From assembly GCA_003254905.1 (NCBI GenBank), contig QANU01018855.1, positions 474,831 to 538,830 on the forward strand: a stretch of DNA of 64,000 bases, written 5' to 3'. Positions 60,301 to 64,000 of this stretch are shown here, piece by piece. Both the position numbers and the translations under genes were made by a program. The first letter of the stretch is position 1; each line of letters opens with the position of its first letter. The notes below the pieces were generated by a model. That model saw only the letters and a list, made by a program, of their open reading frames with translations. It was not told the origin of the DNA and did no database searches. Source of the DNA: Nissolia schottii (taxonomy: Eukaryota > Streptophyta > Magnoliopsida > Fabales > Fabaceae).

Positions 60301-60987
60301 TTTCCATAAGTATACCTTGGAATTTGTTCGTGTTACCTTAATGACATTTTCCATGATGATTATATTGGAGTGGTAGTGGTATCCGAACATGCTCGGATTG
60401 AAAAGCAATTCAAGATCAGAGTTATCAATCCTAATATTCAATATGCTAGTATGTAACAAGAGAACTGTAACAAGAGATCAGAGTTATCAACCCAACAACT
60501 CAACAAGGATTTATTTTATTTTATTTATTTATTTATTTATTTTTTTACTTTTGAGAGTGAAAGTGATAACTCCTTGGCAAACAAATCAGCTGTATTTAAT
60601 ATCATGTGTTAAATTCTTTCTTTGGAGTAAGCTAGCTTAGCACTCACCAATGGTTGTATTAAACTTTTAATGTAACTGCAAAGGCCAGTATAAATTTTTC
60701 TGTCGTTGAAATCCATATAATGCCTTCCTAAGCCATTCCATTGGTCAACGTGCCATTTTCTGAACCTCATTAGCAATGTCATATTCACCATGGTAATATG
60801 AAAATTTTTCTAATTGTGGTGAATGCAAGTAATATTTGCGATTAAAGATTATCTATCACATTACTATAGTAATTACTCTTTATAATAATTGTTCCTAAAA
60901 ACTATATAGGTAGTTGATAATATGAAAATTTTACACCAATTAAATAATTAAATTAAACTAATAATGCAAAATCTTAAATATACATGG

Positions 60988-61231
60988 GTTAATCTTGTTC
61001 TGGAGGGCAGAAAACTTTAGAGCCAATGGGGAAAAAAATGACTTTAGAAGAAGTTGGCCATGAATATTTTAATGAATTGGTTGTTAAGATCATTTTTTTT
61101 CCACATTATGAACACAAGTGTTTGTGATGCGCAATCTCATACATGATTTGGCAACTTTATAGGCTAGAGAATTCTATTTTAGGGCTAAAGAACTTGGAAG
61201 TGCTTAAAGCTTGTCATTTGTCACATAGGCC
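60988..61231 (+). pseudogene. Degenerate NLR fragment (end of NB-ARC to MHD region)
   Basis: Translated in shifting frames it matches the intact NLR from about residue 432 to 510: ILFWRAENF, MTLEEVGHEYFNELV, PHYE, then FVMRNLIHDLAT and AREFYFRAKELGSA. At least two frameshifts and three stops occur, and the MHD triplet has become MRN. No further LRR or P-loop sequence was found nearby, so it is an orphan relic. Confidence 0.85.
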
Positions 61232-61554
61232 GGGGCAAAGTTGGCACAATATTTTTTTTTACAAAGTAGGTATATTTACAATGATAAAGTTAATAGCAAT
61301 CACTTGAGGCAGCCAAGAAGAGCACAGTAAGTAGATTATACAAAATTTAACTATGGGAAGTATATCAGATTTGCATCCTCTAAGTGAAGTATTTCAAAGG
61401 AGAAAATGAGAGGTTTCACCTCTAAATCAATTAAATGAGACATATATACGCATTCTTACTTTATTGATTCAAGGATAAAAGTCCTTATTTTCTACTCTAA
61501 AGTGAGATCCTGACTTTGGTGCATCCTTATCCACGTATATTCAACCGGAGCCGA

Positions 61555-63469
61555 TCATGTATTCTTCTCTAAGATAGAGAGGGCTGGTGTGAGATAGTTA
61601 TTTGCTTTGTCAGGCAAGTGCGCAACCTAAGCAAATACATAAAAAGATTAGTTTTCATGAATGCAAACCATATCATAAGGAAGTACCATTTTCATTTGTT
61701 TTTGTTTCAATCACAAATTATATCTTATCATTGTTCACATACCAGCTCATAAAGCTCCTTCCCTTCCTCAGCAACATACTCGTAACATACCTAGACAAGA
61801 TTGAAAAAGAGTTAATTTCTTATAGCTTAAGACCAGTCTTATAACCACATGTTTTACTCACATCAAAACTTTTGTTTCTTGCCGATGAATCATGTAGTGC
61901 CTTCACGCATATATCAGCCACATCCGCACAGCTGATGCCCTAATTATGTACAGCACTTAGGATTAGTCAGATACTCAGATCAATCATTCTTATAATGAAA
62001 AAAGCTTGATGTTTATGCATATAGTAGAATACATAATCAAAATTGGGAAACTTTTGAAAAGGTAAAAAACACTTGTAGCAAAGAATACAAATCACAGACC
62101 TGAGATATTCTGTTTCCTTGGTCAAATATTAGTGCACGCTGCCCACCAGGTTCCTCCTGATATAAAAACTGAATGTTAGCAGACAAGAAAAAGAACGTGA
62201 ATTGTGAAATTATATGGATTATATGGGGTTGACTACATAGATCAAACGATGTCTTAAAAACATCTTTCAACTTTGCATTCAGCTTTCTGGAGGTTCTAAT
62301 TATGTACTATAAGATCCTCCCTTTTTCGAAAATATATATCAGAATATTGCAGTTTAGTGTCTATAAAAGATGGACCAGGGATGAACATTTTTCTTTTGAG
62401 GATAAAAAGGGAATGGGATGAACTTTTTTGCCCTATCAAATCCCAACACTACATGTATTAACAGCAGTAAATTTTCTTTCCAGAAGCTCATGGCTGTTGT
62501 ACAATTTAAACCAAGAAAATAACCAATCTATCTTGCCAATTGCCATAACACAACATCAAGGATTAAAATGTAGTTTTAACAATAATATCATGCCATTGTA
62601 CCGGTAATCACATAAAAATGTGATATGGAAATTGAGAACTGAACTAAATCATTTAAAACAGCATGGAATATTCAATTACTATAGCTCCCAATTTGCAACA
62701 TGGAGTTCACCTCTAAGGGACCGGGACGAATTATTGTGTATCCAAGACCAGATCTTCTTAACAAGTCTTCCCCTGCCTGGAGAAATTCAACATTGTCCCA
62801 TAATCAGGTACAGCCCTCCTCCAGCAAGTAGTTTAAAAAAATAAAAAAATAGAAGCAACTCTCAAATAAGTCCAAAAAAAAGAAAACTACAAGTATGGAG
62901 CTGACCCTCTTGGCTTTAATTACTTGCTCTCGTCGGGAAGGTTCAATTCCCATTCCCGAGCATGAAACTAGGACAAAATCGGTTTCTTGCCCAGTCTGCA
63001 GCATAATCATAACCAAAATCATCATTACTCAGATCGGAATAATTAGAATTAATGTAGAACATATATCATCAAGATGCCTTATTAAAGCACATTCAGTTTG
63101 CTGCTTATTCTCCATTGACATTGTTACCAACGCCTATGATTGGCATCAAGCAGAACAAAAAATATTACTTGCATGCAAACAATGACAATGTATGCTGTAC
63201 ACCAAAATCTATAATTCATCTATCCTATTTATTCATGTCAACTATCAAGAGAAAATAATACAAATAAGCTCAGCCATGCAACCTACAATTGAACTAGCAA
63301 CTTTACTATTTGCATGCTGAACATTAGACAAGCACACAATCAGCATTATTGTAGTTCATGCTATAATAAGACAAAGAGTAACACCTACAGGCAAGGCTTT
63401 TATATATTCCAATATAAGCTTAAAACTTCTCAAATCCTGATTCTTTGCTGCATTTACTTCGACAGGTTT
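61555..63469 (-). CDS. NAD(P)-binding Rossmann-fold protein, At4g18810-like (5' partial)
   Basis: Seven 3'-terminal exons on the minus strand: 63389-63469, 62906-62995, 62711-62776, 62100-62156, 61862-61939, 61743-61790 and 61555-61626. Each is a whole number of codons and all have GT-AG borders. They encode 163 residues plus TGA: KPVEVNAAKNQD..., TGQETDFVLVSCSG, RRSGLGYTIIRPGPLE, EEPGGQRALIFDQGNRISQ, GISCADVADICVKALHD, ending NNYLTPALSILEKNT. The YTIIRPG and CADVAD segments are characteristic of atypical SDR/NmrA-like Rossmann proteins. I recall this C-terminus from Arabidopsis At4g18810, a larger CIA30/Rossmann protein of probable plastid location. Upstream exons lie beyond the window. The most upstream visible intron holds an LTR. 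Confidence 0.85.
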
Positions 63470-63558
63470 CTGAAACAAGAATGAATATATGATCAGCATA
63501 CTGGAATAGTACACTATTTTACATAAACAAAAGTTAATGTGGGGCAAAGAGAATATAC

Positions 63559-63606
63559 ATACATACATATATACATACATACATGCATATATATATATAT
63601 ATATAT
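63559..63606. repeat. Compound (CATA)n-(AT)n microsatellite
   Basis: A CATA/TACA tetranucleotide run passes into an AT dinucleotide tract just before the LTR start, inside the Rossmann-gene intron. Confidence 0.9.
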
Positions 63607-64000
63607 TGTTACGAACCACCTGGCCCCAGCTGATTCTGCTCCTAAGAATAAGGAAAAGGGAATCATTCCACTTCCATTCCATTATTCTAGGAAAGGCAAG
63701 ATAAGATTAGAAGAGAATTCAAATCAGAATCATATCTGATTTGATATTTTAAACAGAATTTGTTTAGCCAATTAGGAAATCAATTAGTTGCAGTAAAATA
63801 GGAAAGAATAAAGTTTTAGCTAGGATTTTCTCTCTCTCTCGATTATATGAGGGAAACCGTGGGCTGAGGGAAATTATTCAGGTTTTTAGACAGGAAAAAA
63901 GGGGACCAAGGGATCCATTATTTCCCAGGCAATTTTCTTAATCCTATTTTATTTATTTTCAGCCCTTGGGCTTGTTTAGGTTCTGCCAGGAAATTCCCCA
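63607..64000 (+). mobile_element. LTR retrotransposon terminal repeat (3' cut by window edge)
   Basis: Begins TGTTACGAACCACCTGG, a TGTTACG start common in plant gypsy-type LTRs, right after an AT repeat. It contains a CT-rich run followed by ATTATATGAGGG at about 63831-63851, a plausible promoter box. The right end and TSD are outside the window, so solo LTR versus full element cannot be told. Strand is tentative. Confidence 0.5.

Noticed and set aside
1-64000. CRISPR arrays, operons, riboswitches, prophage
   Set aside because: The window is plant nuclear DNA; no spaced direct-repeat array or bacterial gene organisation was seen.

Overview
This is a 64 kb stretch of a plant nuclear genome. 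It is AT-rich, its genes are split by many small GT-AG introns, it carries a cytosolic-type tRNA gene, and it is full of plant transposon relics (LINE, hAT-, PIF/Tourist- and Mutator-type MITEs, LTRs). The coiled-coil NLR resembles the RPP13-like CNL class typical of legumes. My best guess is a legume, possibly peanut-like (Arachis). That placement is inference from remembered protein similarity, not a search.

Layout. 63-17678 (+): 38 exons of RRP5, a pre-rRNA processing factor, whose N-terminus lies left of the window. 20823-23954 (+): a complete three-exon TRAF-type zinc finger protein. 25267-27960 (-): an intron-bearing but broken copy of translation initiation factor eIF3c. 30457-33891 (-): a complete four-exon NRPB8 gene, the subunit shared by RNA polymerases I, II and III. 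34213-38640: an intergenic transposon graveyard. About 39600-44049 (+): an IQ-motif calmodulin-binding protein (IQM family), 8 visible exons, with introns crowded by palindromic MITEs. 44741-44813 (-): tRNA-Ala(UGC). 49127-49324 (+): ribosomal protein eS28 with a 5'UTR intron. 50465-51860: a LINE fragment split by a long-terminal-inverted-repeat element. 54613-58257 (+): an intact intronless-coding CNL resistance gene, flanked by paralogous 3'-flank relics and a degenerate NLR fragment. 61555-63469 (-): the 3' exons of an NAD(P)-binding Rossmann-fold gene (At4g18810-like), continuing beyond the right edge, with an LTR inserted in its most upstream visible intron.

How the genes relate. RRP5, eIF3c, NRPB8, eS28 and tRNA-Ala all belong to the general ribosome, translation and transcription machinery, but nothing shows they are co-regulated as a unit; plant genes are monocistronic and this is probably coincidence. 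The NLR block shows tandem birth-and-death. I found no clearly novel biological system. The most noteworthy signals are transposon structures with readable target-site duplications, the multiply lesioned eIF3c copy, two GC-AG introns in RRP5, a near-perfect intronic hairpin, and a hAT MITE that abuts the RPS28 core promoter.
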